Both the position numbers and the translations under genes were made by a program. Under the pieces are notes generated by a model. The model was not told the origin of the DNA. It did no database searches and saw nothing but the letters and a program-made list of their open reading frames with translations. A stretch of DNA of 12,708 nt from MGR-bin208 sp043779285 (lineage in GTDB: Bacteria > Bacteroidota > Bacteroidia > Chitinophagales > Chitinophagaceae), in assembly GCA_043779285.1 (NCBI GenBank), contig JAYWEL010000070.1, positions 1-12,708 of the forward strand, read 5' to 3'. Positions 1-7,128 of this stretch are shown in pieces. Every line of letters starts with the position of its first letter. Positions within the stretch are counted from its first letter, which is position 1.

Positions 1-2
1 AG

Positions 3-176
3 GATTGCAATTTTGTACGCATTCATAAATCATTTATGGTAAACCTGGAACATGTAAAAGAATACATCCGGGGTGAAGGAGGCAGTGTTATTCTTTCTAA
101 CGGGAGAGAAGTGGAAGTATCGAGAAGAAAAAAAGATTTATTAATGACAAGGATGAAAGAATATTACAAGTTCTGA
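3..176 (+). CDS. LytTR-domain DNA-binding protein, C-terminal fragment
   Basis: The 5' part lies outside the window; the frame opens at base 3 and ends at TGA 174-176, giving 57 visible residues. They read as the second half of a LytTR domain: a VRIHKSFMVNLEHVKEYIRG stretch (the R-hydrophobic-H-[RK]-S-[FY]-hydrophobic-V-N-hydrophobic pattern), then a strand pair ending in LSNGREVEVSRRKK. This domain binds direct DNA repeats and usually forms the output half of AlgR/AgrA/LytT-type two-component response regulators. The receiver domain, if there is one, and the partner kinase cannot be seen. The gene runs convergently into the PhzF-like gene with 39 bp between stop codons and no clear terminator hairpin. 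The domain call is firm; response regulator rather than stand-alone LytTR protein is inference. Confidence 0.85.
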   Translation, partial: DCNFVRIHKSFMVNLEHVKEYIRGEGGSVILSNGREVEVSRRKKDLLMTRMKEYYKF

Positions 177-203
177 ATTATTAATTTCAAATTGATTTTG
201 CCT

Positions 204-238
204 GTTGCACATTGCTCATTGTCCATTGCCAATTTCAA
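204..238. repeat. Degenerate heptamer direct repeat (about five units)
   Basis: The plus strand reads GTTGCAC / ATTGCTC / ATTGTCC / ATTGCCA / ATTTCAA in exact 7-base phase from 204 to 238, so ATTG recurs every 7 bases. A less regular extension (ATTGATT at 191-197) lies to the left, and AATTTCAA occurs at both 183-190 and 231-238. The array lies between the LytTR and PhzF stop codons and extends into the PhzF gene, where it supplies the last residues and the stop codon. I recall similar CAAT/ATTG heptamer runs in intergenic DNA of Bacteroidota genomes, but their role is unknown to me. Confidence 0.6.
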
Positions 239-1031
239 TTTCTCCTTCCATAAAAAAAACAGCTTCACCGCTCATCAACACCCGTTCATTATTTAATTGT
301 TCGCACCACAGATAACCACCTCTTTCAGAAAGTTGTTTTGCAGTCATTTTTTTCTTGCCTAATTTATCGGCCCAGAATGGAATTAATTGCGAATGTGCCG
401 AACCGGTTACCGGATCTTCATTGATACCGGCCTGTGGTGCAAAAAACCGGGAAACAAAATCTACATCCTTTCCCGGAGCAGTAATAATAACCATCTCAGG
501 AAATTTATTAATCATCGTAAAATCGGGTTGGCATTTTCTTACTGCGTCCTCATTCATTAATTCCACAATCAATTCACGGTTTTTATATACTCCCACAATT
601 TCTGCATTTCCTAATGCTTTTGAGAGTTCAGGATAATACTCACTGATTCTTTCCGGATTCCAGGAAGGGAAATTCATGCAGATTTTATTTTCATCTTCAG
701 TTACTTTTAATTCGCCACTTTGGGTTTTAAATACAATATTCTTTTTCTCGTACCCCAGAAAGTTAAAAATTACAAAGGCAGAAGCAAGTGTTGCATGTCC
801 GCAAAGATTTATTTCAAACCCAGGTGTAAACCATCTGAGTTCAAAGGAATCTGCGTTATTAATTTCCTTTGAAGAGGGCACAAAAAAAGCTGTTTCACTC
901 AAATTATTTTCTTTAGCTATAGATTGCATCAACTGAGTATCAAGCCATTTCTCCAATGGTATTACTGCCGCCGGATTACCGCTAAAAAGTTTATTGGTAA
1001 AAGCATCAATCTGATAAAGCTTTATTTTCAT
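216..1031 (-). CDS. PhzF family isomerase-like protein
   Basis: This 271-residue protein matches the PhzF/YddE/Yhi9 fold family (diaminopimelate-epimerase-like, two similar halves). Family hallmarks are DAFTNKLFSGNPAAV at residues 10-24, NLSETAF with the conserved Glu46 that acts as general acid/base in PhzF, RWFTPGFEINLCGHAT at 66-80, and DPVTGSAH at 206-213 in the second half. In phenazine producers PhzF isomerises trans-2,3-dihydro-3-hydroxyanthranilate; no other phenazine genes are visible here, so the substrate is unknown and a phenazine role should not be assumed. The length is normal for the family. It lies 46 bp downstream of the E1 gene on the same strand and may share its transcript. 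The last codons (encoding IGNGQ) fall within the heptamer repeat. Start at ATG 1031, since the conserved N-terminal strand begins immediately. Confidence 0.92.
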   Translation of the reverse strand: MKIKLYQIDAFTNKLFSGNPAAVIPLEKWLDTQLMQSIAKENNLSETAFFVPSSKEINNADSFELRWFTPGFEINLCGHATLASAFVIFNFLGYEKKNIVFKTQSGELKVTEDENKICMNFPSWNPERISEYYPELSKALGNAEIVGVYKNRELIVELMNEDAVRKCQPDFTMINKFPEMVIITAPGKDVDFVSRFFAPQAGINEDPVTGSAHSQLIPFWADKLGKKKMTAKQLSERGGYLWCEQLNNERVLMSGEAVFFMEGEIEIGNGQ

Positions 1032-1077
1032 CTTATTTTTTATTGTAAAAATTAAATTTCAGCCGGCAGGTGAATAA

Positions 1078-3471
1078 TTATTCTTGCATCATTTCCATGA
1101 TAACTGATTCAATATCTTCTGCATTTGGTTTGCTGAAATAATCGCCGTCACTTCCATAAGCGGGTCTGTGAGACTTTCCGGTAATCGTTCTTGCTGCTAC
1201 ATCAAGATAACGATATCCTCCTTGTTCTTCCATGACCTTATTAAACATATATGCTGCGGCTCCTCCAGGTACATCTTCATCTATAAATACAATACGATTA
1301 GTTTTTTTCAATGATTCAAGAATCTTGTGATTGACATCAAAAGGAAGCAGGGTTTGTACATCCATTATTTCGCAACTCACAGATTGTTTTTCCAATGAAT
1401 CAACAGCTTCCTGAATGATACGCAAAGTAGAACCATATGAGACAATGGTTATATCTGATCCTTCTTTTAATATTTCCGGCACACCAAACGGAATAGTAAA
1501 CTCCAATAAATTTGCTGGCATCTTTTCTTTTAAACGATAGCCATTCAAACATTCAATAACTATTCCCGGATCATTCGATTGTAACAAAGTATTGTACATT
1601 CCGACAGCTTGAACCATATTTCTTGGCACACAAACATACATTCCACGTAATGCATTTATGATCATACCCATTGGTGAACCACTATGCCATATTCCTTCTA
1701 ATCTATGCCCCCTTGTTCTGACAATGATTGGACAACTTTGTTGACCTTTTGTACGGTAATGTAAAGTAGCCACATCATCACTCAATGGTTGCAGGCCATA
1801 TAAAAGGTAATCGAGATATTGAATTTCTGTAATGGGTCTTAATCCACGCAAGGCCAATCCGATTCCCTGACCAATAATACTGTTTTCCCGAATGCCGGTA
1901 TCAAAAATTCGTTGTTTTCCATATTTTAGTTGCAAGCCACTGAATCCTTGATTTACATCACCGATATATCCCAGGTCCTCACCAAAAGCAATCACTTTGG
2001 GGTTATTGGCAAACAGTTCATCAAAATATTTATTCAATACTTCATACCCATTTGCAATAACTGAATCAGCATCAAAAACGACTTTTATTTCGGGTACTTT
2101 CAGGGCACTTTTAGGGCCTTCATTATATAAACAAGAATTAAATAATTCTTTATTCTCATTCAGCAAATCCTGATAATAATCTTTTGTCCAGAACGCTGCT
2201 TCGTGTTTGCCGGCAATGGTTAATACATTCTTTAACGATTTTAAAACATCCCGTCGCATTGGTTCATGGTTTGCAGACAAATCGTTTGCTATTTTCAAAA
2301 TCATTTCCCTTTTTTGGGGAATATTATTTGCGATGCTTTGAATTAAATCAACAGATTTTGCAACTTGATTTTTAATAGGAGTTATGTATTTTTCCCATGC
2401 TTGAATTTTACTTTCTTTTACATGAATTTTTGCTTCGGAAAGAATTGAATTCAGTTCTTCTTCGGTTGCCAACGCATTTGAAATTATCCAGTCTTTAAAT
2501 TTTTTAATGCCATCCCAATCTTTTTCCCATTCAAGTCTTTCAGTTGTTTTATAGCGTTCATGACTACCAGAAGTAGAGTGTCCCTGCGGCTGTGTGATTT
2601 CTTCTACATGGAATAAAGTTGCAGTATGCGTTTCTCGAGCCAATCTTACACCTTCTTCAAAAGTTTCACACATGGAAGCATAATCCCATCCTTTTACTTT
2701 ATAAATATTGATTCCATTGGTGCCATCCTCTTTTTGCATACCAGACAATGCATCTGAAATGGAGGCTTTTGTAGTTTGGTATTCTTTGGGAACTGAAATA
2801 CCATAGCCATTATCCCAAACAAAAACAACCATCGGTATCTGTAAAACTCCTGCGGCATTTATAGACTCCCAGAATTGTCCTTCAGAAGTTGATGAATCAC
2901 CAATTGTAACAAAACATACTTCGTTCCCATTATTTGATAATGTACTGAATTGTTTTAATTCTTCAATTTCCCGGAAGCTTTTAGAAGCAAATGCTAAACC
3001 TAACCCCCTTGACATTTGACCGGCAGTTGGAGCAATATCCGAAGAGATGTTTTTAAGCTCCGCCAAATTCAGCCAGTTGCCTTGTGCATCTACATTGGGT
3101 GTCGAAAAATGTGAATTCATTTGTCGACCGGCACTAAAAGGATCATTTTCAACATTAGGATCAGCAAATAATTGAGCAAAAAATTGTTCAACGGTTGCCA
3201 AGCCCGTTGCAAACATAAAAGTTTGATCACGATAATATCCACTTCTATAATCCCCCGGTTTGAAACATTTAGCCATCGCCAATTGAGGAATTTCCTTACC
3301 GTCACCAAAAATGCCAAATTTCGCTTTTCCTGTCAATACTTCTTTGCGGCCTAACAAACTGGCTTCACGGCTTATACAAGCTATACGAAAATCATTTAAA
3401 ACTTCATTTCTGAAATTTTCAAAAGAAAGTTTTTCTGCTTCCTGAATTGATACGTTTTCTTGGTAATCCAT
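1078..3471 (-). CDS. Fused alpha/beta 2-oxo acid dehydrogenase E1 component
   Basis: This 797-residue protein joins the two E1 subunits of a branched-chain or pyruvate-type 2-oxo acid dehydrogenase complex, which decarboxylates a 2-oxo acid with thiamine diphosphate (ThDP) and passes the acyl group to the E2 lipoyl domain. The alpha part (about 20-340) carries the ThDP/Mg motif as GDS (191-193) and DN (220-221), 26 residues apart, instead of the textbook GDG and NN. It also has HSTSGSHERY at 298-307, in the place of the loop phosphorylated in animal enzymes. A linker of about 120 residues leads to the beta part (about 460-797) with GEDLG (497-501), Glu529 in DTGIREN, the position that activates ThDP, and the active-site-type His596 in WHSGSP. 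The resemblance is to single-chain E1 enzymes annotated in Bacteroidota as alpha/beta fusions. The true substrate cannot be read from sequence; E2 and E3 genes are not in the window. Start at ATG 3471, with the promoter immediately upstream. Confidence 0.93.
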   Translation of the reverse strand: MDYQENVSIQEAEKLSFENFRNEVLNDFRIACISREASLLGRKEVLTGKAKFGIFGDGKEIPQLAMAKCFKPGDYRSGYYRDQTFMFATGLATVEQFFAQLFADPNVENDPFSAGRQMNSHFSTPNVDAQGNWLNLAELKNISSDIAPTAGQMSRGLGLAFASKSFREIEELKQFSTLSNNGNEVCFVTIGDSSTSEGQFWESINAAGVLQIPMVVFVWDNGYGISVPKEYQTTKASISDALSGMQKEDGTNGINIYKVKGWDYASMCETFEEGVRLARETHTATLFHVEEITQPQGHSTSGSHERYKTTERLEWEKDWDGIKKFKDWIISNALATEEELNSILSEAKIHVKESKIQAWEKYITPIKNQVAKSVDLIQSIANNIPQKREMILKIANDLSANHEPMRRDVLKSLKNVLTIAGKHEAAFWTKDYYQDLLNENKELFNSCLYNEGPKSALKVPEIKVVFDADSVIANGYEVLNKYFDELFANNPKVIAFGEDLGYIGDVNQGFSGLQLKYGKQRIFDTGIRENSIIGQGIGLALRGLRPITEIQYLDYLLYGLQPLSDDVATLHYRTKGQQSCPIIVRTRGHRLEGIWHSGSPMGMIINALRGMYVCVPRNMVQAVGMYNTLLQSNDPGIVIECLNGYRLKEKMPANLLEFTIPFGVPEILKEGSDITIVSYGSTLRIIQEAVDSLEKQSVSCEIMDVQTLLPFDVNHKILESLKKTNRIVFIDEDVPGGAAAYMFNKVMEEQGGYRYLDVAARTITGKSHRPAYGSDGDYFSKPNAEDIESVIMEMMQE

Positions 3472-3475
3472 GTGG

Positions 3476-3505
3476 CAAACCTACCGATTTTTCAATAAAA
3501 CCCAA
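3476..3505 (-). promoter_or_regulatory. Bacteroidota-type promoter of the E1 gene
   Basis: On the minus strand TTG (3505-3503) is followed after 19 bases by TAGGTTTG (3483-3476), an exact match to the TAnnTTTG -7 element with a suitable -33 element. Only four bases (CCAC) separate it from the ATG, so the transcript probably starts at or next to the start codon. This is motif matching without experimental data. Confidence 0.6.
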
Positions 3506-3630
3506 GAACCTAAACGTATTTTAAACTCGAAACCATACGAAACAGTTTTTTGTTTTGCTTGGTTATTGTAAACTAAATCTAGCAACCGAAAAAAATAGTT
3601 GTTAAAAAATATCTTCATATGCTTACATGC

Positions 3631-3661
3631 TTTACTTTTTAATATCTTTTAAGTACATTTG
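3631..3661 (+). promoter_or_regulatory. Candidate promoter of the DUF1573 pair
   Basis: TACATTTG at 3654-3661 is an exact TAnnTTTG -7 match, with a weak TTTAC (3631-3635) about 20 bases upstream as the -33 element. The ATG at 3682 is 20 bases further on, leaving a short leader without a Shine-Dalgarno sequence. The rest of the 210-bp divergent region (3472-3681) shows only AT-rich sequence and the E1 promoter. Confidence 0.5.
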
Positions 3662-3681
3662 AAACCAATACAATATAACAT

Positions 3682-4131
3682 ATGAAAAGACTTTTATTTT
3701 TTATTATTATTTTGTCCGTGTCCAGTGTAATAAAAGCGCAGACTTTAACGAATCCGGTAGTGAAGTTGGAAGTACTTCAAGCTAAAAATGATGTTCATGA
3801 TTTTGGTGAAATCCCACAAGGTAATCCGGTGTATTATTCTTTTGAATTTATAAATGTTGGTAAAACAGCCATAAAATTTGATAATGTAACTGCAACTTGT
3901 GGATGTACAACCCCGGAATGGAGCCGTGATGAAATTGCGCCGGGTGCTAAAACATCCATAAAGGTTGGATATAATGCAGGAGTTCATGGACCGTTTGAGA
4001 AATATGTCAATATAACATTCAATGGTACAGAAACGAAACAATTAACTATAAAAGGGAATGTTTGGAAAACACCCGATGGTTCTGCACCTGAAAATGCTTC
4101 CGTAATTTTTTTAAAAAAACTAAACAATTAA
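3682..4131 (+). CDS. Exported DUF1573 protein, copy 1
   Basis: This 149-residue protein starts with a signal peptide (KR, hydrophobic LLFFIIILSVSSVI, then KAQ near residue 20), so it is probably exported to the periplasm or outside. The mature part is one DUF1573 domain, an Ig-like beta sandwich related to ASH/MSP domains: HDFGEIPQGNPVYYSFEFINVG at about 39-60, then the invariant TCGCTTPEW with Cys73 and Cys75, an IAPGAK turn at 85-90, and a closing strand ITIKGNV-like near 122-127. DUF1573 proteins are very common in Bacteroidota and their molecular role is not established. The next gene, 8 bp away, encodes a second copy of the same architecture, and both share a promoter and terminator. The two cysteines could form a disulfide or bind metal; that is inference. 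Confidence 0.9.
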   Translation: MKRLLFFIIILSVSSVIKAQTLTNPVVKLEVLQAKNDVHDFGEIPQGNPVYYSFEFINVGKTAIKFDNVTATCGCTTPEWSRDEIAPGAKTSIKVGYNAGVHGPFEKYVNITFNGTETKQLTIKGNVWKTPDGSAPENASVIFLKKLNN

Positions 4132-4139
4132 ATACTATT

Positions 4140-4601
4140 ATGAAAAAGATCTTACTATTAACCTCTGTTTTCTTTTTAAGTTTGGCCGTAATAGCTCAGG
4201 GAAACACAGATGGCATTATTAAAGTAAATACTGAAAAATATGATTTTGGCAAATTAAAACAAGGAGTTCCTGCTGATTATTATTTTATAATAAAGAATGT
4301 AACAGACAAGGCCGTTGTTGTTGAAAATGCTTGGGGATCTTGTGGTTGTACAACACCTGAAATTCCAAAAGAACCTATCGCACCGGGAGCTACTGCAAAA
4401 TTAAAAGTACAGTACAACTCTGCAGCTATGGGACATTTTGAAAAAGATGTTTATGTAAAAATGGCCGGTATAGAAACTCCTAAAAACCTGAAAATTACGG
4501 GTGATGTTTTAACAGCGGAAGCCTATGAAGCTTACATAAAGGAATTACCAAAACCAAATTCGACACCTGCAAAACCTGTTGCAAAAGCCGGAAAATCTTA
4601 A
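4140..4601 (+). CDS. Exported DUF1573 protein, copy 2
   Basis: This 153-residue protein is a divergent paralogue of the preceding gene: signal peptide MKKILLLTSVFFLSLAVIAQ (residues 1-20), YDFGKLKQGVPADYYFIIKN at about 34-53, SCGCTTPEI with Cys68 and Cys70, IAPGATAKLKVQY at 80-92 and LKITGDV at 117-123. Unlike copy 1 it ends in a low-complexity Pro/Ala/Lys tail (about 137-153), which may be a flexible linker or surface-exposed tail. There is no C-terminal secretion domain and no lipobox. The 8-bp spacing shows co-transcription, and a strong terminator follows. Function unknown; probably an envelope or secreted structural protein, by family only. Confidence 0.9.
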   Translation: MKKILLLTSVFFLSLAVIAQGNTDGIIKVNTEKYDFGKLKQGVPADYYFIIKNVTDKAVVVENAWGSCGCTTPEIPKEPIAPGATAKLKVQYNSAAMGHFEKDVYVKMAGIETPKNLKITGDVLTAEAYEAYIKELPKPNSTPAKPVAKAGKS

Positions 4602-4622
4602 TACTCATTATAATTTATGTAT

Positions 4623-4653
4623 CCCCGTTCAGTAATAGAACGGGGTTTTTTTT
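4623..4653 (+). terminator. Rho-independent terminator after the DUF1573 pair
   Basis: A perfect 8-bp stem, CCCCGTTC (4623-4630) and GAACGGGG (4638-4645), encloses a 7-base loop and is followed directly by eight T residues (4646-4653). It lies 21 bp after the second DUF1573 stop codon and separates that operon from the aminotransferase. It is the clearest terminator in the window. Confidence 0.92.
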
Positions 4654-4689
4654 GGGATTTTTCAATCTTTATTATTCAGTTTTCAGTTT

Positions 4690-4697
4690 TATCTTCG
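4690..4697 (+). promoter_or_regulatory. Candidate -7 element of the aminotransferase gene
   Basis: TATCTTCG differs at one base from TAnnTTTG and ends four bases (CTTC) before ATG 4702. No good -33 TTG is seen at the right distance; TTT at 4668-4670 is the best candidate. If real, the mRNA would be leaderless or nearly so. Confidence 0.4.
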
Positions 4698-4701
4698 CTT
4701 C

Positions 4702-5928
4702 ATGCTAACTATTTCAGATCGTGGACAAAATATGCCGGCTTCTCCTATCAGAAAACTAGTTCCATTTGCGGAAGCTGCTAAAAAAAGAGGAATTCGGGTT
4801 TATCATTTAAACATTGGACAGCCAGATATAGCAACCCCTCCATCAATTTTAGATGCTGTGCGAAATGCAGATATTCCAGTATTGGAATATAGCCATAGTG
4901 CCGGTAATGAATCCTATCGTAAAAAACTGGTAAAATATTATAAGCATGTAGGCATTGATGTGAAGCCGGAAGAAATCATCGTTACTACCGGTGGTTCTGA
5001 AGCTATCCAGTTTGGATTTTTTACCTGTTTAAATCCAGGCGATGAAGTAATTATTCCGGAACCTTTCTATGCCAACTATAATGGATTTGCAGTAGCTGCC
5101 GGTGCAATAGTAGTGCCTGTTACTTCAAGAATTGAAACAGGCTTTGCATTGCCACCCATAGCAGATTTCGAAAAATCTATTACTACAAAAACAAAAGCCA
5201 TTATTATTTGCAATCCCAATAATCCGACGGGCTATTTATATAGCCGGGAAGAAATGGAAGCAATAAAAGAAATTTGTCTTCGACATAATCTTTATTTATT
5301 TAGTGATGAAGCTTACCGTGAATTTTGTTATGAAGGTGAATGTATCAGTGCCATGCACCTGGATGGATTGGAAGAACATGTCGTGTTGATGGATACAATC
5401 AGTAAAAGATACAGTGCCTGTGGTGCTAGAATAGGGGCTTTTGTTACTAAAAATAAATATGTATTGAATACGGCAATGAAATTTGCCCAGGCAAGATTAA
5501 GCCCTCCGGGATTGGCACAAATAATGGGAGAGGCTGCTATTGATTTACCTGAAAATTATTTTGATGAACCAAAGGCAGAGTATAAAGCCAGAAGAGATTT
5601 ATTAGTTAGAAGGTTAAATCAGATGCCGGGTGTATTTTGTCCAAATCCGGGCGGTGCATTTTACGCAATGGCACAATTACCGATCGATGATAGTGATAAA
5701 TTTTGTCAATGGTTATTAGAGTCTTTTTCATACAAAGAACAAACGTTGATGTTGGCACCGGCAACCGGATTTTATAGCTCAAAAGAATTAGGCAAAAACG
5801 AAGTAAGATTGGCTTATGTATTAAATCTTCAATCGATAAATGCAGCTATGGATTGTTTGGAAAAAGCACTGGAGGTTTATCCTGGGAAAGTTGTTTTTTC
5901 GGGAAACAAAAAAGAAGCTATTTCATAA
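4702..5928 (+). CDS. Class I PLP-dependent aminotransferase
   Basis: This 408-residue protein is a fold-type I aminotransferase that moves amino groups between amino acids and 2-oxo acids in the cytoplasm. Visible landmarks: LNIGQPDIATP at 36-46, EYSHSAGNESYRKKL at 62-76, TTGGSEAIQ at 95-103 (cofactor phosphate binding), NPNNPTG at 171-177 with Asn174, SDEAYREF at 201-208 with Asp202 and Tyr205 near the pyridine ring, the Schiff-base Lys235 in ISKRYSACGARIG, and Arg369 in EVRLAYV for the substrate carboxylate. Length and motif order fit the aspartate aminotransferase-like subgroup, but substrate cannot be fixed from sequence. ATG 4702 is preferred to the internal ATG 4732 because ISDRGQNMPASPIRKL resembles the N-terminal helix of related enzymes. 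The 3' end overlaps the opposing acetyltransferase gene by 11 bp. Confidence 0.93.
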   Translation: MLTISDRGQNMPASPIRKLVPFAEAAKKRGIRVYHLNIGQPDIATPPSILDAVRNADIPVLEYSHSAGNESYRKKLVKYYKHVGIDVKPEEIIVTTGGSEAIQFGFFTCLNPGDEVIIPEPFYANYNGFAVAAGAIVVPVTSRIETGFALPPIADFEKSITTKTKAIIICNPNNPTGYLYSREEMEAIKEICLRHNLYLFSDEAYREFCYEGECISAMHLDGLEEHVVLMDTISKRYSACGARIGAFVTKNKYVLNTAMKFAQARLSPPGLAQIMGEAAIDLPENYFDEPKAEYKARRDLLVRRLNQMPGVFCPNPGGAFYAMAQLPIDDSDKFCQWLLESFSYKEQTLMLAPATGFYSSKELGKNEVRLAYVLNLQSINAAMDCLEKALEVYPGKVVFSGNKKEAIS

Positions 5929-6508
5929 TAGAAGCTGCAAAATCTTCGAATAATTTTTCCAGGTTTGATTTATCTAAATCCTTAAAAGTTGTAATAGGTT
6001 TTGGTTCTTGGTCATACTCATTTAATTTCTTGATCCACCAGCCAACGTCTTTCCAATGACCTAATTTATATCCAACACGTTCAAATGTGGCCATCCATTC
6101 GAAACCGCATTTTTCATGCAGCGCAACACTTTTGTCGTTTGGTAAATTAATAACGGCATACACATTTCTATAGCCCTGCATTTTCAATATATCTGTTAAA
6201 CAGGAATAAAGAGCCTTCGCAATGCCCCGTTTAAGAAAATTATCATGTATATAAACTGAACATTCACAACTCCATTGGTAACCGGCTCTTTCTCTATAAT
6301 TTGACGCATAAGCGTAGCCTGCAATTTCTCCGTTTATTTCGCAAACTAGCCAAGGCCATTTCTGTAAATAATTTTTAATTCTTTCAGCAAATTTTTCTTT
6401 TGAGGGAACTTCTAATTCAAAAGTCAAAGAGGTGATTTGAATATATGGAGCATAAATGAACAAAATAGCTTTTGCATCTGCAGGTGAAGCTAATCGGAGT
6501 GAAATCAT
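5918..6508 (-). CDS. GNAT acetyltransferase, phosphinothricin acetyltransferase-like
   Basis: This 196-residue protein belongs to the GNAT N-acetyltransferases and most resembles the phosphinothricin/methionine-sulfoximine acetyltransferase subgroup. Subgroup features are an N-terminal RLASPADAKAILFIYAPYI (5-23), TSLTFELEVPS (26-36), AGYAYASNYRERAGYQWSCECSVYI (63-87), the acetyl-CoA pyrophosphate loop FLKRGIAKALY (91-101), and NLPNDKSVALHEKCGF (121-136). A C-terminal tail of about 30 residues beyond GWWIKKL is longer than usual and has no recognisable domain. The natural substrate is unknown; many such enzymes acetylate amino-acid analogues. A near-consensus TATTTTTA lies 3 nt before the ATG. 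It is divergent from the DoxX gene and overlaps the aminotransferase tail-to-tail. Confidence 0.9.
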   Translation of the reverse strand: MISLRLASPADAKAILFIYAPYIQITSLTFELEVPSKEKFAERIKNYLQKWPWLVCEINGEIAGYAYASNYRERAGYQWSCECSVYIHDNFLKRGIAKALYSCLTDILKMQGYRNVYAVINLPNDKSVALHEKCGFEWMATFERVGYKLGHWKDVGWWIKKLNEYDQEPKPITTFKDLDKSNLEKLFEDFAASIMK

Positions 6509-6577
6509 GCTTAAAAATAAGTTGAAAATAATTACTAACTTTAAGAGAAGTTCTTTTAATCAAATAAATACTGCATT

Positions 6578-7027
6578 ATGGACCTCTTACACCGTATTGA
6601 AATATGGGGCGAGAAACATCACCCCAAATTGCTGGACATTCTGAGAATTGCCCTTGGCTTTTTTCTTTTCATTAAAGGAATAGAATCCTTGAATAATATG
6701 AGTCAATTACTGAACCTGATGACCGGGCCTGATTTATTCGGATCCTTTTCAATTCTTGTATTAAGTCATTATATTGTCTTTGCACATTTGCTTGGCGGTA
6801 TTTTGATGATACTAGGCATACTTACCCGTTTTGCCTGCCTGATTCAAATTCCGGTAATGATTGGTGCAGTAATTTTTATTAATTCTTCCAGCAACTTTAT
6901 GCTGCCATATTCTGAATTATTACTTTCACTTCTTGTATTATTATTACTGATTTATTTTTTAATTATTGGTAATGGCCCATGGTCATTAGACACGTTTATT
7001 GATATAGAAAGTAAAGAGAGCAGATAA
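6578..7027 (+). CDS. DoxX family membrane protein
   Basis: This 149-residue protein has four predicted membrane segments (about 20-37, 55-80, 83-101 and 112-130) and ends in GNGPWSLD, the typical DoxX closing motif. Other family marks are LRIALGFFLFIKGIESL near the first helix and HLLGGILMILGILTRFACLIQIPVM in the middle. DoxX proteins are small inner-membrane proteins, some linked to quinol oxidation or redox stress; the function here is unknown. The start at ATG 6578 is followed by an amphipathic N-terminus without a signal peptide. The 69-bp divergent region with the acetyltransferase gene contains TAACTTTA (6536-6543), a weak -7 candidate, but no correctly spaced -33 element. No Shine-Dalgarno sequence is visible. 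Confidence 0.88.
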   Translation: MDLLHRIEIWGEKHHPKLLDILRIALGFFLFIKGIESLNNMSQLLNLMTGPDLFGSFSILVLSHYIVFAHLLGGILMILGILTRFACLIQIPVMIGAVIFINSSSNFMLPYSELLLSLLVLLLLIYFLIIGNGPWSLDTFIDIESKESR

Positions 7028-7050
7028 TATTATTTTTCTGCTATTTTTTT
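7019..7050 (+). terminator. Probable terminator spanning the DoxX stop codon
   Basis: AGCAGA (7019-7024) can pair with TCTGCT (7037-7042) across a 12-base loop, followed by A and seven T residues (7044-7050). The left arm is the last coding sequence and the TAA stop (7025-7027) is in the loop. The stem is short but its placement and U-tract fit an intrinsic terminator. Confidence 0.5.
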
Positions 7051-7093
7051 GTCGTTGAAAATATCGGCAAACTAATTTGTAAATTCCGGTTTT

Positions 7094-7124
7094 TTTTCAT
7101 TTTTAATTTAATAAAAAATGAAAA
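7094..7124. repeat. AT-rich 11-bp perfect inverted repeat
   Basis: TTTTCATTTTT (7094-7104) is the exact reverse complement of AAAAATGAAAA (7114-7124), with a 9-base spacer. It lies between the converging DoxX and YgjV-like genes, 4 bases beyond the YgjV-like stop codon. It has no U-tract after the stem on either strand, so it is not a classical terminator, but it could act as a transcript-end hairpin for the minus-strand gene. Confidence 0.5.
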
Positions 7125-7128
7125 GCTG

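Noticed and set aside
355..936. Plus-strand open frames inside the PhzF gene (355-636 and 676-936)
   Set aside because: They are antisense shadows of a well-conserved gene; the translations show no domain and no start signals.
216..3471. Phenazine biosynthesis locus, suggested by the PhzF-like gene
   Set aside because: No other phz genes are present and PhzF-fold proteins are widespread in non-producers.
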